A DNA stretch of 64,000 bases from Isoetes taiwanensis (taxonomy: Eukaryota; Streptophyta; Lycopodiopsida; Isoetales; Isoetaceae): positions 10,168,413 to 10,232,412 of the forward strand of contig JAJEKV010000003.1 in NCBI GenBank assembly GCA_021234155.1, read 5' to 3'. Positions 22,441 to 33,629 of this stretch are shown here, one piece after another (position 1 is the stretch's first letter; every line of letters starts with the position of its first letter). The notes under the pieces were generated by a model. That model searched no databases and was not told the origin of the DNA. It saw nothing but the letters and a program-made list of their open reading frames with translations. The translations under genes were made by a program, and so were the position numbers.

Positions 22441-22725
22441 AAGACACATCGCCAATGTCACGGTAACTTGTATATTTATTATGTGAGCATTACGCTTAGA
22501 ACTATATATGGTCATAACAAATATATATTGTAGACCCAAATTTTACTTGAGAGAAAAGTATATATTTCATCGTTTGATGGATGAAAGATTAAGCCAAAGG
22601 TTGCTAAAACTCAAATTGAAGCTTCGAAATAAAATCGCCAACATAACTAATCGGAAAAACTAAGATTAAGCCTCACATTCTAAATTACACCTATGAAAAT
22701 TTGGGTTTAAGGGCTACCTTGCCGA
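22441..22725. other. Short AT-rich spacer
   Basis: Non-coding sequence between the ORF1p-like remnant and M1. Nothing recognised. Confidence 0.4.
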
Positions 22726-23039
22726 TGAGTAGCGAGGTTCAAATCTTGATCTTGCCCGGTAGGTCCGAACCCCAACAATAGAGGCTAAGTAATTGCTCTA
22801 AACAAATGCATGAAAGTAACCCAAAACAAGGTGCTATCAAAGCGATGATAGGCAAGTTTGTAGAGAATCGGCCTAAGCATTGGGCCAAGAGTTAAAAAGA
22901 TGGTTCTCTTAGTGAAGGTTATTATAATTCCGTAGAAGTTATATCAATGGGTTGTGCACAATAATGTATTTGGTGTGCAAGCAGCTATGTTATTAACATT
23001 AGCGTGTAGAGATAGTAAATCATTTTATATATGATCTCC
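22726..23039. repeat. M1 module, second part
   Basis: From GTAGCGAGGTTCAAAT to TATATATGATCTCC, matching 29,835-30,154 and 2,600-2,912. It joins D without an E element. Confidence 0.6.
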
Positions 23040-23332
23040 TTAAGGAATTCTTTTTTTTTGGGCTGTAGTAGCTTAGGCGTTAAGCATGTTTGAACCGAAT
23101 GACACATGATGAAAATATAATTAATGATGCATTATAACCATGCATAAACTTTTGTTGCTTCTTGATATGCTATGGGAGTCTTGCCATTATAATATCACGT
23201 TATAAATATTTCTTTGATACGTGTACATTTAAATTCCTCTTTGAGTTTTTTTTCTCAAGGTATATTCAAGTATTTTGTTAGCAATGCAAATAGATATTAT
23301 GTTTAAGGGTTTGAATGTGTGACTTTTATGTG
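23040..23332. repeat. D module
   Basis: Complete D copy without the small or large insertion, joined to F on the right. Confidence 0.65.
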
Positions 23333-25230
23333 CCGCGATTTTTCACTTCTAATCGCTATCCCCATCCTAATTTTTCCTTTGACAAAAATAAAAAAGTCTA
23401 TGGACCGTTGATTTAGTCATTCAACGAAAAAAAAAAAAGGTGCATACATGTGTCAAGGTTGGCTTCGGGCCTACTTTGAACCATAGAGGAAAAAAACAAA
23501 GAAGAATAGAAATGAAGAAGTATGGGAAGCCGAGAACAATTGAATCTCCCGACACGATCGCATTTCTTGTAAACAAAAAATTGCAGTTCATTGCATGCAT
23601 TGTTGATTAACTTCTATGAGTTTTCTATGCTACTTAATTTCTCTGATTATGGTTCTTAAGGAGGTCCAAATCCTAGGACTTTGCCATGGCAAATGGAACC
23701 TTGCCTTCTTGCTAAATTTTAGGCCTTTTCATATCAGCTTTGATGTTGTGCTCTATAAGTCCAACCCAAAAACAAAATGTGCTTTCGATGAAATCGGCTT
23801 TCTATTTAAAAGGCGGCCTCTATTCCTTGCAAATGTTGACTTCCAATAGTTGTAAATGTTTGGCAACAAGGACATCTATTTCATGTCTAAATCCACGAAT
23901 AATATAATATGGCAACAAATTCAACATTTCATGAATCACGAACAACATAATTTATCGCCGGTACTTTATGTAGGAGAAAACATAGGCTCATGTAGACACG
24001 AGACTATACAAACAAAGGAATGTTATCTCCAAAATATACACATAAACACCTATCAACCATGCACACATGTTCGCATATAGAAGGAACATCGACTTGAAGA
24101 ATAACTTAAAAGGAGCTTGGTGACAATCCTACATATATTTTAATTGCGGTATCACGAATGATGGATTAGGTCTAAGACACGTATTTCATTGCATTAAAAT
24201 ATGGATCCACGATCCCTCTAAGAGTTGATGTGCAAAGGCTTACTTATGAACTTGTTGCAAGAAACAAAAATCTTAGCATTCTTTATGAGTGCATGAAACA
24301 AAAATTTGGAAAATACATATGCGGGTTTTGAAGGAGATGATTCCGGCATTCATTCAAATCCGCACGAACATTCCGTTGGTGGAAGATCGGCCCGATTCCG
24401 GCGGTTTCCCATCTGCTTTCGAAATGGTCTTCTTCATGCACTCTGGCGGCGGCCAGGGGATAGGTTCAATACTGGATGCGTTTTATCTGGAATGCATTAT
24501 GAATTGTATGATCTGCACAAATTTGCCGTATAAAGCGCATAAAATATCGACAAAAACAATTCCGTCGGGAAGATTTTTAGGTATGCGAAAAACAACTATA
24601 TCGCGTCTGTGAAAAATTTTTCGGCGTCTGTAAACCTTGAGCAATCTGTGAAACCAAAATTTTTGGCGTGCGGCTCAACTCCACAACGTCTGTGGACTTT
24701 TTTCGGCGTCGCGCGATTTGAGTTGTTTTAAACGCTGAAAATCTTCCCGGCAGCGGAATTGTTTTTGCCGTATTTTTTCTCAACATCATTTGCTTTTCAG
24801 CGTCTGTGAAATGAAGGCTGGATAAGCGTCTGCGAAAAAATTTTAAATCTGCGCTATCCAAACTTTCAGCGTCTGCTGTGAATGTCGGGGAATGTCCTTT
24901 TATTGGCGATTCTTTCTATTTGGCGTCTGGCGAAAAAATTTTCAGCGTCGCGGCTTTCCGCGAAGGTTTCGCGTCTGCGAAGATTTTTCCGGCGGCGAGG
25001 TATTTATCGTTAAATACGTATTTTATTAAAAAATACGTATTTTTTAACTTTATACGTCAGAAATTTTAATTTTGTACGTATAGAACCTATCCCTGGCGGC
25101 GGCAGTTAACAGATCGACATGGATTTCCTTGCATCGAGATATTTGCTTGGATGGCCCTGGTATAAATAGCACATTTTGCCCTAATCAATCAATATTTTGT
25201 TGCATTTTGCATTTTCATGGCTTTTTACGA
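23333..25230. repeat. F module, third copy, split by a hAT-type element
   Basis: It matches the tandem F copies, with internal deletions around 24,130-24,170 and the optional 219-bp segment present. A 642-bp transposon (24,454-25,095) splits it; F resumes with GTTAACAGATCGAC and reaches the GGTATAAATAGCAC box at 25,161. After TTTTGTTGCATTTTG it leaves the other copies. Confidence 0.6.
24454..25095. mobile_element. hAT-type non-autonomous DNA transposon with 8-bp TSD
   Basis: The ends are inverted repeats, CAGGGGATAGGTTC on the left and GAACCTATCCCTG on the right, flanked by GCGGCGGC at 24,446-24,453 and 25,096-25,103. The unoccupied form is visible in F at about 6,974-6,990. CAGGG-type termini plus an 8-bp duplication define the hAT superfamily. 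No transposase frame is present. The interior carries many same-orientation GCGTCTG motifs (for example 24,603, 24,624, 24,819, 24,871, 24,971), an inverted repeat (about 24,551-24,578 against 24,737-24,765), and near the right end ATACGTATTTT repeats. The motif array may be subterminal transposase-binding sites. Confidence 0.8.
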
Positions 25231-27180
25231 AAATGTTAAGCCTAGCATTGCATGTATCGTTCTCGGTCATTTAGTAATTTCCTCACCACGGAACTTGGAC
25301 GTAAAGTTACTGAAATCAAGCCCGAGTATTGTTCATGGCCTATAAGTTCATGGCTTTTTATACAAGCGTTGCATTTCAAGCATGGCTTTACAACTACCGT
25401 TACATATAAGCTGAAATATCTTATTCCACATGTACGTCATTTTGGCTTTGTTGTAACATTTAAGTAGCATCTTCAAATTGGATTTACTTCTTTGCAAAGT
25501 GATCTCTAATAATGTAATCTTTTGCGGTTTCAGTTCAAGGGTTCTATACTTAGCTCCCATAAAGCATGTACCTTATGGTTTGTCCCAAAAAAACCGCCTT
25601 TCTTAAATTTGCACATTTCAAGTATTCTACGAGGTCAGAAATGCTCCATGTCTCATGCATGCTTGATTTTTTGAATTTACTGTGATGATTTATAGAACAC
25701 AAAACTATCATTCATAAATGCATTTGCGGTAATCTTTGCATGTTTAAGTAACAATTGGTCAGATTTTTTTCTCACGTGCAAGTCGATTGCAATATCTCCA
25801 GCAGTCGTAGAAGTATCACGGGTGTATTCTTGAAGGAAGGCTGGTATATTTTGTTGCTCGACAAATAATAAGCGACAAACATATATGGAACTAAGATGCT
25901 TTAGGAGTAGAATAACAAACAATATTTTTCTTTGGAAACTTCGAGTTGTTATATGAATGTTCTATATATTATAAATTCTAATCCTTCTAATGTTTTAAAT
26001 TTCGAATACATGCATAGGCATATATGGAACTAAGATGCTTTAGGAGTAGAATAATGAGCAATATTTACTGGAAACTCATAGATCTGTTATGTAAATTATC
26101 TATATATTATGAATCTTACTCTCTCTTACACTCCTCAAGAGGTGAGAAGTTCAAATGTTGTAGTAAAAAAACAGCAGTGTTTGCAAGTCGTGGCATCTTC
26201 CTATTGGATTAAAGAAAATTTCAATTCTTTCATACTTTTGCAAAGTGAGAAGTCTAAATATTGTAGTTCTATGAGCAATGTGTTTCTCTATTTGAGGCTT
26301 AGAAGAAGCATACTTGTATACAAGTCTCAACTCCCACACTCTAAAATTCCATACTTTTGCAAAGGTGACAAGTTCAAGCTGTCGTAGTTGTATTTTCAAT
26401 GGTTGTGTTGTATGCAAGTTTCAACATCAAAACTATAGACTTATAACTTCTATAAATTGGTCATGTTGTTCTTTTTGTCCATATAATGTAGAGTAATGTC
26501 TGAAGTCATGACATAGGTTAATGGCCGAGGGATACACTTCTCTGATCCACTACTGATAATGTATTATACTCTCCAAACTTCATAATGGGAAACCTTAAAA
26601 ATTTGACATGCATCTTTGTCCATGCTATTCTTTGACTTGTGTGTAGTTGAACAAAAGAGCCTCAATTTGCTAACAACCATCAAAACATACTCAAAATCAT
26701 GACAAATTCCTACTCGAATCTGAGTCTCAAAATTCATGTTTCATTCATCTTTTTTACATAAGTTGCCTACCCAATTCCACAATTGCACGACTAGATTCTA
26801 GAATGGGGCTCGCATGAAACCAACAAACCGCCCAGCTAGATAGGCTTCTCATTCATCTCGTGATTTTCTACAATGGTGGGCCGATTGGGTAGCTGCACAC
26901 ATCACGAACTACCGAGGAAAAATAAAGGGAAAATCAATTATATCATTTGGACCCCAAAAATACAATGCTAATAGGCGTGTGGCTGGTGTACTGCCGAAAG
27001 CTTATCAGGGGATTAAAAACCCCGCCCTTTTGGGTTTTAGGAAAAACCCTAGTGATAAGCCTTTGGCAAGGGGCTTGGACAAGCGTAAAGACATAGAAAT
27101 GGCTCCCAAAACCCACGCAGCGTGGAGAAGTCGAAACATATGCGGCTCGCCAACCTGTACTTGCACATCACCAACACAAC
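25231..27180. other. No recognised gene; weak direct repeats
   Basis: AT-rich sequence with short inconsistent frames. A 60-bp segment CATATATGGAACTAAGATGC... at 25,879-25,940 recurs at 26,018-26,075. Further degenerate repeats around a GAGAAGT(T/C)(C/T)AAAT motif occur at 26,140, 26,246 and 26,366. Near 27,000-27,062 an inverted repeat is bounded by GCTTATCA and TGATAAGC. Confidence 0.4.
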
Positions 27181-27196
27181 AAAACGAGAAAACAAA

Positions 27197-27280
27197 CCTC
27201 CCAGTGGAGGGGCTGATCCACGGCGTGCCATCGACACAAAAACAAAACCTCTTCAAATAGAGGGGCTGGTCACGCGTGCC
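27197..27280. repeat. Imperfect tandem repeat, about 50-bp period
   Basis: Two units each contain AAACCTC, then GAGGGGCTG and CGTGCCA, spaced about 50 bp. They sit just before the duplicated segment at 27,317. Confidence 0.45.
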
Positions 27281-27316
27281 AGGCGACAAATACAATAAAC
27301 AAAGAAGGGGGAGGGT

Positions 27317-27500
27317 GGGTTCAAAGAGAATAAAGATGCTGGCGAGAGAAGAGGAAGTGCCGATGAGGCGTTGATCTGAGAACCGCGCCTAAAATAGCGA
27401 ACTCCCAACCAGAAAGGGCATCGCGGCTGCATGCATGCATGCAAGACATGCATGCTGCGCCTCATTCTAGAATGTCGATCCGATATCTCGGATCGATGGG
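27317..27500. repeat. Repeat pair flanking a LINE insertion (left member)
   Basis: GAGAATAAAGATGCTGG..., GATGAGGCGTTGAT, CCTAAAATAGCGAACTCCCA and CATTCTAGAATGTCGATCCG also occur, in the same order and orientation, at 28,404-28,571. This is a direct duplication about 1.09 kb apart with the LINE tail between. Confidence 0.65.
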
Positions 27501-27664
27501 ATCTAAATTGGGCTGCATGAAACCAACAAACCGCCCGAATACCGAGAGAACTTCCTTAACAAAGCTGGAATCGAGGGCGAAGGTCCGCGGGATGATGGCT
27601 AAAGAAGAGCCAAAGCCGAGAAAGGACATGCCACGGCATGAAAAAACGCCAAATTGGCCAAACT

Positions 27665-28381
27665 AAGCGGGGAAGAAAATGGCCTTTGGTGGTACCGGTG
27701 AATCAGCAAAAGTAGTTTGGGCGGGTTTTGGACAAGTTACTTCATCAAAGTTATCGGTTTTTTGTGGTGGCGGATCATCCATAGATGTGTCGCGTCAATG
27801 TTTTGGTCCACAAATTTCGTCACGAGGTGCACAGGACATGCCCTTTATCTTTCGGAGGGATGAGACAATCGAGCATTGTTTCTTCTTATGCCCGGCATGC
27901 TAGACCGGCTTGGTTGTGGCTTGAGTCTTTTTGATTGCGGTTTGAATAGTCAACAAGTCTTATTGGCGGTGTACCCAAGTTCTTGGGACAATATGGCAAA
28001 GAGGGCATTTCACTTAGCTTCACATGGATCATTTGGTCAGCGTGGAAAGAAGAAACCTCTTTATTTTCAAGGGCCATAGAGCCCCCGATGCTCAAGTGCT
28101 TATTGAAGCTAAACAACGCATCGTCAAAGTGTATATATCTTCCTCAAATAAAGGATGAAGTGAAGAATCGTGTTTGGGTACACTATCTCCAAATTAACAC
28201 TTATATGTAACTCATTTACATGTTGTGTCTTTGTAAGGTGGCGGTGGGTTTTGCTTTCGATGGACAATTCCTCCACTTTGGGTTTTCAGTCCTCCCATCT
28301 CTGTTGCTTTCGTTTACGATGATTAATAAAGTTTCCGTCCTTCCAAAAAAAAAAAAAAAAAAAAAACCAAGCGGGGAAGAA
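27665..28381 (+). mobile_element. 5'-truncated LINE with poly(A) tail and 13-bp target duplication
   Basis: The insert (27,678-28,366) ends in 22 consecutive A residues (28,345-28,366). AAGCGGGGAAGAA lies at 27,665-27,677 and again at 28,369-28,381, a perfect 13-bp target-site duplication. The body encodes broken pieces of the C-terminal end of an L1-type ORF2 protein: RRDETIEHCFFLCPAC resembles the CX2C...HC zinc-binding region (zf-RVT) seen complete in the LINE near 58.4 kb. The reverse transcriptase core is missing. Confidence 0.85.
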
Positions 28382-28403
28382 GCCCTTCCACGCACGGAAA
28401 CAA

Positions 28404-28571
28404 TTCAAAGAGAATAAAGATCTTGAAGCGTCGATGAGGCGTTGATGCGAGAACAGCGCCTAAAATAGCGAACTCCCAACCGGAAAGGGCATCACGCTGC
28501 ATGCATACGCAAAGACATGCATGCTCGCCCCATTCTAGAATGTCGATCCGATGTCTCCGGATCGATGGGAT
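28404..28571. repeat. Repeat pair flanking a LINE insertion (right member)
   Basis: Counterpart of 27,317-27,500, including GATGAGGCGTTGAT and GAACTCCCAACC, about 85-90% alike by eye, with differences around CTG/CAG sites. Confidence 0.6.
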
Positions 28572-29214
28572 GTCTTTATAAAGATCCACAAAGCGGACGA
28601 TAAGTTTCAATAAAAGAGCATTTTAGATGTATTTTTTACGGAAAAAAAACTGAAGATGGGGCGGTTTGAGATTTAGGCCTATATGAGTCTCAAAATGCAT
28701 GTTTCATTCATCTTCTTTACATAGATTACCTACCCGTCCCACGAGTTGCACAACTCGATTGGCAATTAGATGTATTTTTTAGTAAAAACCAACCCGAAGA
28801 TGGGAGAGTTTGAGATTTAAAGGATCTATATGGAAGTGAGAATTTTAAAAGGCATGTCGGTTCTGAGAAAGTTGTAACTTCCATTGACCACCTAATTCCA
28901 AACTCTTTCTTGCCTCCTAGCCCGATAAATATCGGATTATGCCACACAGCTTACCCACAAAAATGTAACGAGAGGCCGCGAAATGTTTCATGTCCTAATT
29001 TTTGATCTACAAGAAAATGGGGTCGGTGTACCTACAACTTTCTTCATTTCTTTCTAAAGTTGCCCTTACCCGGTCGGGGTAAGAGTGCATTGGCGCTCCA
29101 TTAGTCTTAAAAGCCCTTTTAGTTGTAATAAAAAACCGGTCAATGTATTTTTATCTCACAATTTTTTCAATCCACGAGTTTCTGTTCAATCCCATATGAG
29201 CTCTTTGGTCTTGG
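28572..29214. other. No recognised gene
   Basis: Contains two related stretches (around 28,625 and 28,765) with TTAGATGTATTTTTTA and GAAGATGGG, GTTTGAGATTTA, suggesting a local duplication of about 140 bp period. No coding sequence is supported. Confidence 0.4.
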
Positions 29215-29705
29215 TGGAAATAGATAAAGATAAAGATAAAATTTTTAACGTCCATTGGAAGCTCTCAGAGCTTATGGGGCCCGACGAAAACAATACAAAG
29301 GGCGTAAGCCCAAACTAGGACTCAAACCCCAACCCAAAAAGCAAAGAAAGGGCATAAGCCCGACAGAAGAAGACATGGGAACTAAACCCCTTACGAGAAC
29401 ATAGCAACTAAAGCAAAACCAAATATAACAAAACCAAGGCGTGGGTAGGCAATTAACTCAACCAAGGGTTGGTAGGCCACCGGTCGAAAATAAGTTCGAG
29501 CCTCCCAGATAAAGCGCCCATTTTTCTTTGGAGCCTGAGCCTCTCTCGAACCTTGCATAGCTCATCACGCCCGTCGAGTTAAGCGAATCTGCGGAGAGGT
29601 CCTCTTGCACCCGAAAAAGAGAGTGCCCTTCAAGTGGCTCCCATCTTTGTAAATATACAACCTATCCCTGATGTTGAAAAATGTACCGAGAGAAGATGGC
29701 GTGGC
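29215..29705 (-). mobile_element. Third ORF1p-like non-LTR remnant, on the minus strand
   Basis: On the minus strand from about 29,690 the sequence reads NIRDRLYIYKDGSHLKGTLF, then after a frame change VQEDLSADSLN, and KEKWALYLGGSNLF, matching the C-terminal domain of the E-family protein (SHLKDTHF, VQEDLSP, KWAVYRGGK). A stop follows near 29,437. The 3' stretch carries the family landmarks in reverse: a GGGCCCCATAAG-like block, GTGGACG-like (AATGGACG), then TTAAAAATTTTATC and a tail of TTTATC units at 29,219-29,245. It abuts M1 at 29,706. It has no long open frame and is easy to miss. Confidence 0.5.
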
Positions 29706-30156
29706 CTATCGGTAGGTGGGGTACCCACTCTTTGGGCGAGTAAAAGTTAAGTGGGCTCACGAATATGCATGATGTCTGTAAAGAAGTGTGCAACTACATC
29801 GGTATGTGAACCAGGTGTCTCTCGACCCGACCCGACGCAGTAGCGAGGTTCAAATGCCCGGATTGCCGGTGGTCCGAACCCAAGCAATAGAGGCTAAATA
29901 ATTGCTCTAAACAAATGCATGAAAGTAACCCAAGACAAGGTGCTATCAAAGCTGATAGGCAAGTTTGTAGAGAATCAGCCTAAGCATTGGGCCAAGAGTT
30001 AAAAAGATGGTCCTCTTAGTGAAGGTTATTATAATTCCGCTTGAAAGTTATATCAATGGGTTGTGCACAACAATGTATTTGGTGTGCAAGCGACTATGTT
30101 ATTACTTGGAACATTAACGTCTTGAGATAGTAAATCATTTTATATATGATCTCCAT
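29706..30156. repeat. M1 module, complete
   Basis: The longest M1 copy, from GGTAGGTGGGGTACCCACTC to TATATATGATCTCC. An E element follows. Confidence 0.6.
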
Positions 30157-31895
30157 TACGCTACCGGTCTTCCCACCGCCTAAGGTTTTCCTTAAGCCAC
30201 CGCTTAACCATCTAAGAAGCCTTCCGGCTAATCAACACAAACAACAAACGGCGGGAACACACACAAGCACGCGGCATCACGCATCCGATCTAGTGCGCTC
30301 CGGACTAATCTACCCGGCTCGCCAGGCGTTAGATCCCAGCTCAACTTCTACGCCATGCCGGTATTAGGTGTTGCTTAGTCATATCATGATCCTTTTCTTT
30401 CGGGTTCGAGATTTAGCTCACGGCACAAGCTTACATCAAGACCTTTCCCAACCCCAAATTTGGCCCGCCCACGGCCCGCGACTTGGCTAGCCATCGATTC
30501 TTCACGCAACAAACGACCACAGCGACCCGACAGCGGTATCCTCACGCTTCTTTCTCGGTTTGATTCCCATTCCGATTTTCCAAATCGGCCCCAGGCTGTG
30601 CCAACAAACTCACTTCACATTAAGTCTAATATCGGCTGCGTCCAAATCCTACCTTTCTTTGCCTCTTCTTTGCTGGTTCTTTTTGCTCTAGATTGGCCCT
30701 CAATCTTCCTCTACTAGAGTTTTCACCGCGGTTCTTTTGCGAAGGGGCGTTCCTTGTTCATAATTGGTATATACACATTTCAATTTGATCGGGTATCCGG
30801 TGCTTTGTCTTTTGCTTGGATCTCTAGGTTGCATCACTTTGGGCTCTTTAGATTGGCTTTTCGGGGTCTTTATATGGCTAAAGCGTGAATTCACGCCGGC
30901 CGTAACTTCACCGATGTGGAACTTCTCCATGTCACATGGCTTGAACATTTCCGCTTCGAGTCGATCTCATACATCGGCCGCGCCTCACTTCGAGCAAGGA
31001 TCCTTCCGCTCTTGCCCTCATCGGACCCGACATCTTCTTCCTCGACACCTTGCGGAATGCATCTCTTGCAGGCCCGACGATTTCCTTCGAAGATAAGCTT
31101 TTGTTCCAGATACTAAATTTGCTTTACTCCCACGATGTTGAAACCACAGACCCTCGAGAGCGCATGCACTGTTGACGGGGTGCAAACAGAGGCTCGGAGG
31201 GATAACGGTGTGGGAGATGGCGGATAAAGGTCGAGGTGGCATGCAAGCACATGATCATAGTGGCATGCCGGATAAGGACCATGGGAGGATGCAGGCAGCA
31301 GAATTCACTCAGATAGCAGTGGACAAAAGCTTGAATTTGCGCATCGTAGGCATGCCAGAGGCAAATTCCGCCTTGGATGTAGAAGAGGCAGCCAACTTCT
31401 TCACGGATGTTATGCACATTCGAGAGGCTGCCATTGTTACAAAGACGCGGGGTTGGGGCTCGAGAGGCCCGACCGACCCGCCATATCATCGTCCAGTTCA
31501 ATAGCCCACGGGGCCGGGTTGTATGTCCTTCAAAGATGGAAGTCATTTAAAAGACACCCACTTCTCGATTCAAGAAGATCTCTCTCCGCCGGTGACCCGG
31601 GCCCGGAGGAATTGTGTAGCGTCGCGAGAGGCTGTACCTGCGAAAAAAGTGGGCGGTGTAATATCGAGGAGGTACAAACAATCATCCGAGACCCGGTGGC
31701 CCCGAGAACCCATGGCTTGGGTACACTTAGCTCATGTGCGTGCTTAGATACTTATTATCATTTTTTGTTGTGTTTTCTTATGTTGATATTCTTCACTCTT
31801 TTTTTTATTCTTGTCATCGGGCTCCACGCCCCATCTTTTGTATTGGGTCCCATAACCCGATTGGGTTCTCGTGGACGTTAAAATTTCTATCTATC
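30157..31895 (+). mobile_element. Complete E element (ORF1-only non-LTR-like), copy R1
   Basis: About 1.74 kb from TACGCTACCGGTCTTCCC to the CTATCTATC tail. It has a CT-rich 5' part of about 1 kb, an ORF1p-like frame (31,172-31,747), a T-rich 3' untranslated stretch and a TATC tail. M1 is on its left and D on its right; in two other places M1 and D are directly joined, which looks like the site without E. It lacks endonuclease and reverse transcriptase, so it would depend on another element. The layout recalls mammalian half-L1 (HAL1) elements. Confidence 0.55.
31172..31747 (+). pseudogene. L1 ORF1p-like protein, best-preserved N-terminal half
   Basis: The frame 31,172-31,504 (110 codons) runs from a polar stretch with GGMQAHDHSGMPDKDHG, possibly the end of a coiled coil, into KSLNLRIVGMPEANSALDVE and FFTDVMHI, corresponding to the first strand and helix of the ORF1p RRM. 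After a frame change the C-terminal-domain block SHLKDTHFSIQEDLSPP appears (31,523-31,747), ending MAWVHLAHVRA. Human L1 ORF1p has the same order: NLR-IG-PE, IIVRF, LKG and ADLS-type blocks. The IIVRF counterpart lies at the frame break near 31,490. Confidence 0.55.
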
Positions 31896-33566
31896 TTAAG
31901 GAATTCTTTTTTTATTGGGTCTGTAGCTTAGATGTTCGCATGTTTGAACCGAATGACACATGATGAAAATATAATTCATGATGCATTATAACCATGCATA
32001 AACTTTTGTTGCTTCTTGATATGCTATGGGAGTTTTGCCATTATAATATCAAGTTATAAATATTTGCTGTTACGTGTACATTTAAATTCCTCTTTGCGTT
32101 TTTTTTACAAGGTATATTCCCCGGGGGGTGCACTTATACATAAGGGGGGTATGGCATCTGCGTTCGGAGGGTAGCAAAAAACCCCCCTTGTATACGCAAT
32201 TTAAAAGGCAATTTGACCCCTCTGTGTATAGATATTGCTCCAAATCAGTGCCTAAAAACACCCCTAACGCCTAAGTATACGTACGCAAATGGTCCAAAAA
32301 ACACCCCTCCGTTGAACTCTCATGGGTTATACGCTGATTAAAGGTGAATCCCCCGGGGTATATTCAAGTATTTTGTTAGCAATGCAAATAGATGTTATGT
32401 TTAACGATTTGAATGTGTGACTTTTATGTGTGACTTTTATGTGGATTAACAATTCCATCATGGGGTATATTGGAATACATCTTTTTTGGTTTGATCATAC
32501 TCTCATCAGGTTCAATCACAAACTCTTACTTCTGGATAGATTTTTAAATACATATGTTATACTTTTCCTTTTTGTATGTTGCCCAGAATTGTATCATTCA
32601 ATGCAAATCCACTAAGTCACAGTGTGAGATGTTTTTTTAAAAAGAATTCGTTGATAAATCGTAGCGATATAGGCACAATTCACATGTCTGGGACCTACAT
32701 ACTTAACAAGTTTCCAGCCATTCCAAAAAATAGTTTGATATTTCTGCCACACAATAGTTCTCTTGCTCTTAACACTAGAGTTGTCTCGAGGGACCTATTT
32801 GCATTGATCAATCTATATGGGCCCCTCAATCCCTTTTCTATATTAAGGACTAATCCTTCATGATACTTGTGAGATTTTAAATATAAACCGCTTGAATTGT
32901 AAGATGAACTCGAAGTTGTACCACCATATTCAATATCAAAATAAAATTCTTTACCAGTTTCGCGCAATCACTATATCTAGAAACCATCTTATATCCATGA
33001 TACTCGAATTAGAATAATAATGTCAATGTATTACTATTTTCAATAACAATAGATACTAAATACTATTCATCTTTCTAAATGCATCTCTCCAAGAGAGAGA
33101 GAGCTGCTATGAATTTTCAAAATTTTGACCCTGTGGGGACCCAAATGGGTCTATAAAGAATTTTTGAACTTCAAACTTAGATCATGACATATCTTATAGG
33201 ATATTCCACCTAGAGGCTTACTTGGGCCATCCACTTTAAAGGAAGATGGGGTCAAACAACCATATTTTGACCCCATCCGATCAATGGAGAAAAGACATTC
33301 CGTTTAGAATCTAGTTATAATATAAGAAATTTTAGTTGAAGACACGCACACATCATCTCCACCATTGATCAATCAAATCCTCGACCGTCCGATTTAGGGC
33401 TCCATTGAAGACACACGCTATAACATTATAATATAAGATAAATATTTGCTGTTACGTGTACATTTAAATTCCTCTTTGAGTTTTTTTTACAAGGTATATT
33501 CAAGTATTTTGTTAGCAATGCAAATAGATGTTATGTTTAAGGATTTGAATGTGTGACTTTTATGTG
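31896..33566. repeat. D module with two nested insertions (right copy)
   Basis: Counterpart of 76-1,701: D interrupted by the small insertion (32,120-32,357) and the 990-bp I2 insert (32,431-33,423), followed by the repeated last 140 bp of D (33,424-33,566). The two blocks are nearly collinear; small differences cluster at G/C-rich and CWG sites. Confidence 0.7.
32120..32357. mobile_element. Small MITE-like insertion in D with 8-bp target duplication (copy 2)
   Basis: A 238-bp insert bounded by GTATATTC at 32,112-32,119 and 32,358-32,365. Its ends are CCCGGGGG-like and inverted with respect to each other. The left copy shows different G/C counts at the ends, so terminal sequence is unreliable. 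Confidence 0.6.
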
Positions 33567-33584
33567 TACGCTAGGTCTTCCCAC

Positions 33585-33629
33585 CGCCTAAGGTTTTTCC
33601 TTAGGCGCCACCGCCTAACCATCTAGGCG
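33585..33629. promoter_or_regulatory. Two hairpins at the 5' end of E
   Basis: CGCCTAAGG (33,585-33,593), a TTTTT loop, and CCTTAGGCG (33,599-33,607) form a perfect 9-bp stem. Next, CGCCTA (33,612-33,617) pairs with TAGGCG (33,624-33,629). Similar sequence starts the E copies at 1,702 and 30,157, where the stems are disturbed. Role unknown; terminal structure or an internal promoter are possibilities. Confidence 0.5.

Noticed and set aside
22726-22760. tRNA-derived SINE or tRNA gene suggested by AGGTTCAAAT in M1
   Set aside because: A B-box-like string alone; I cannot find an A box at the right spacing or a cloverleaf.
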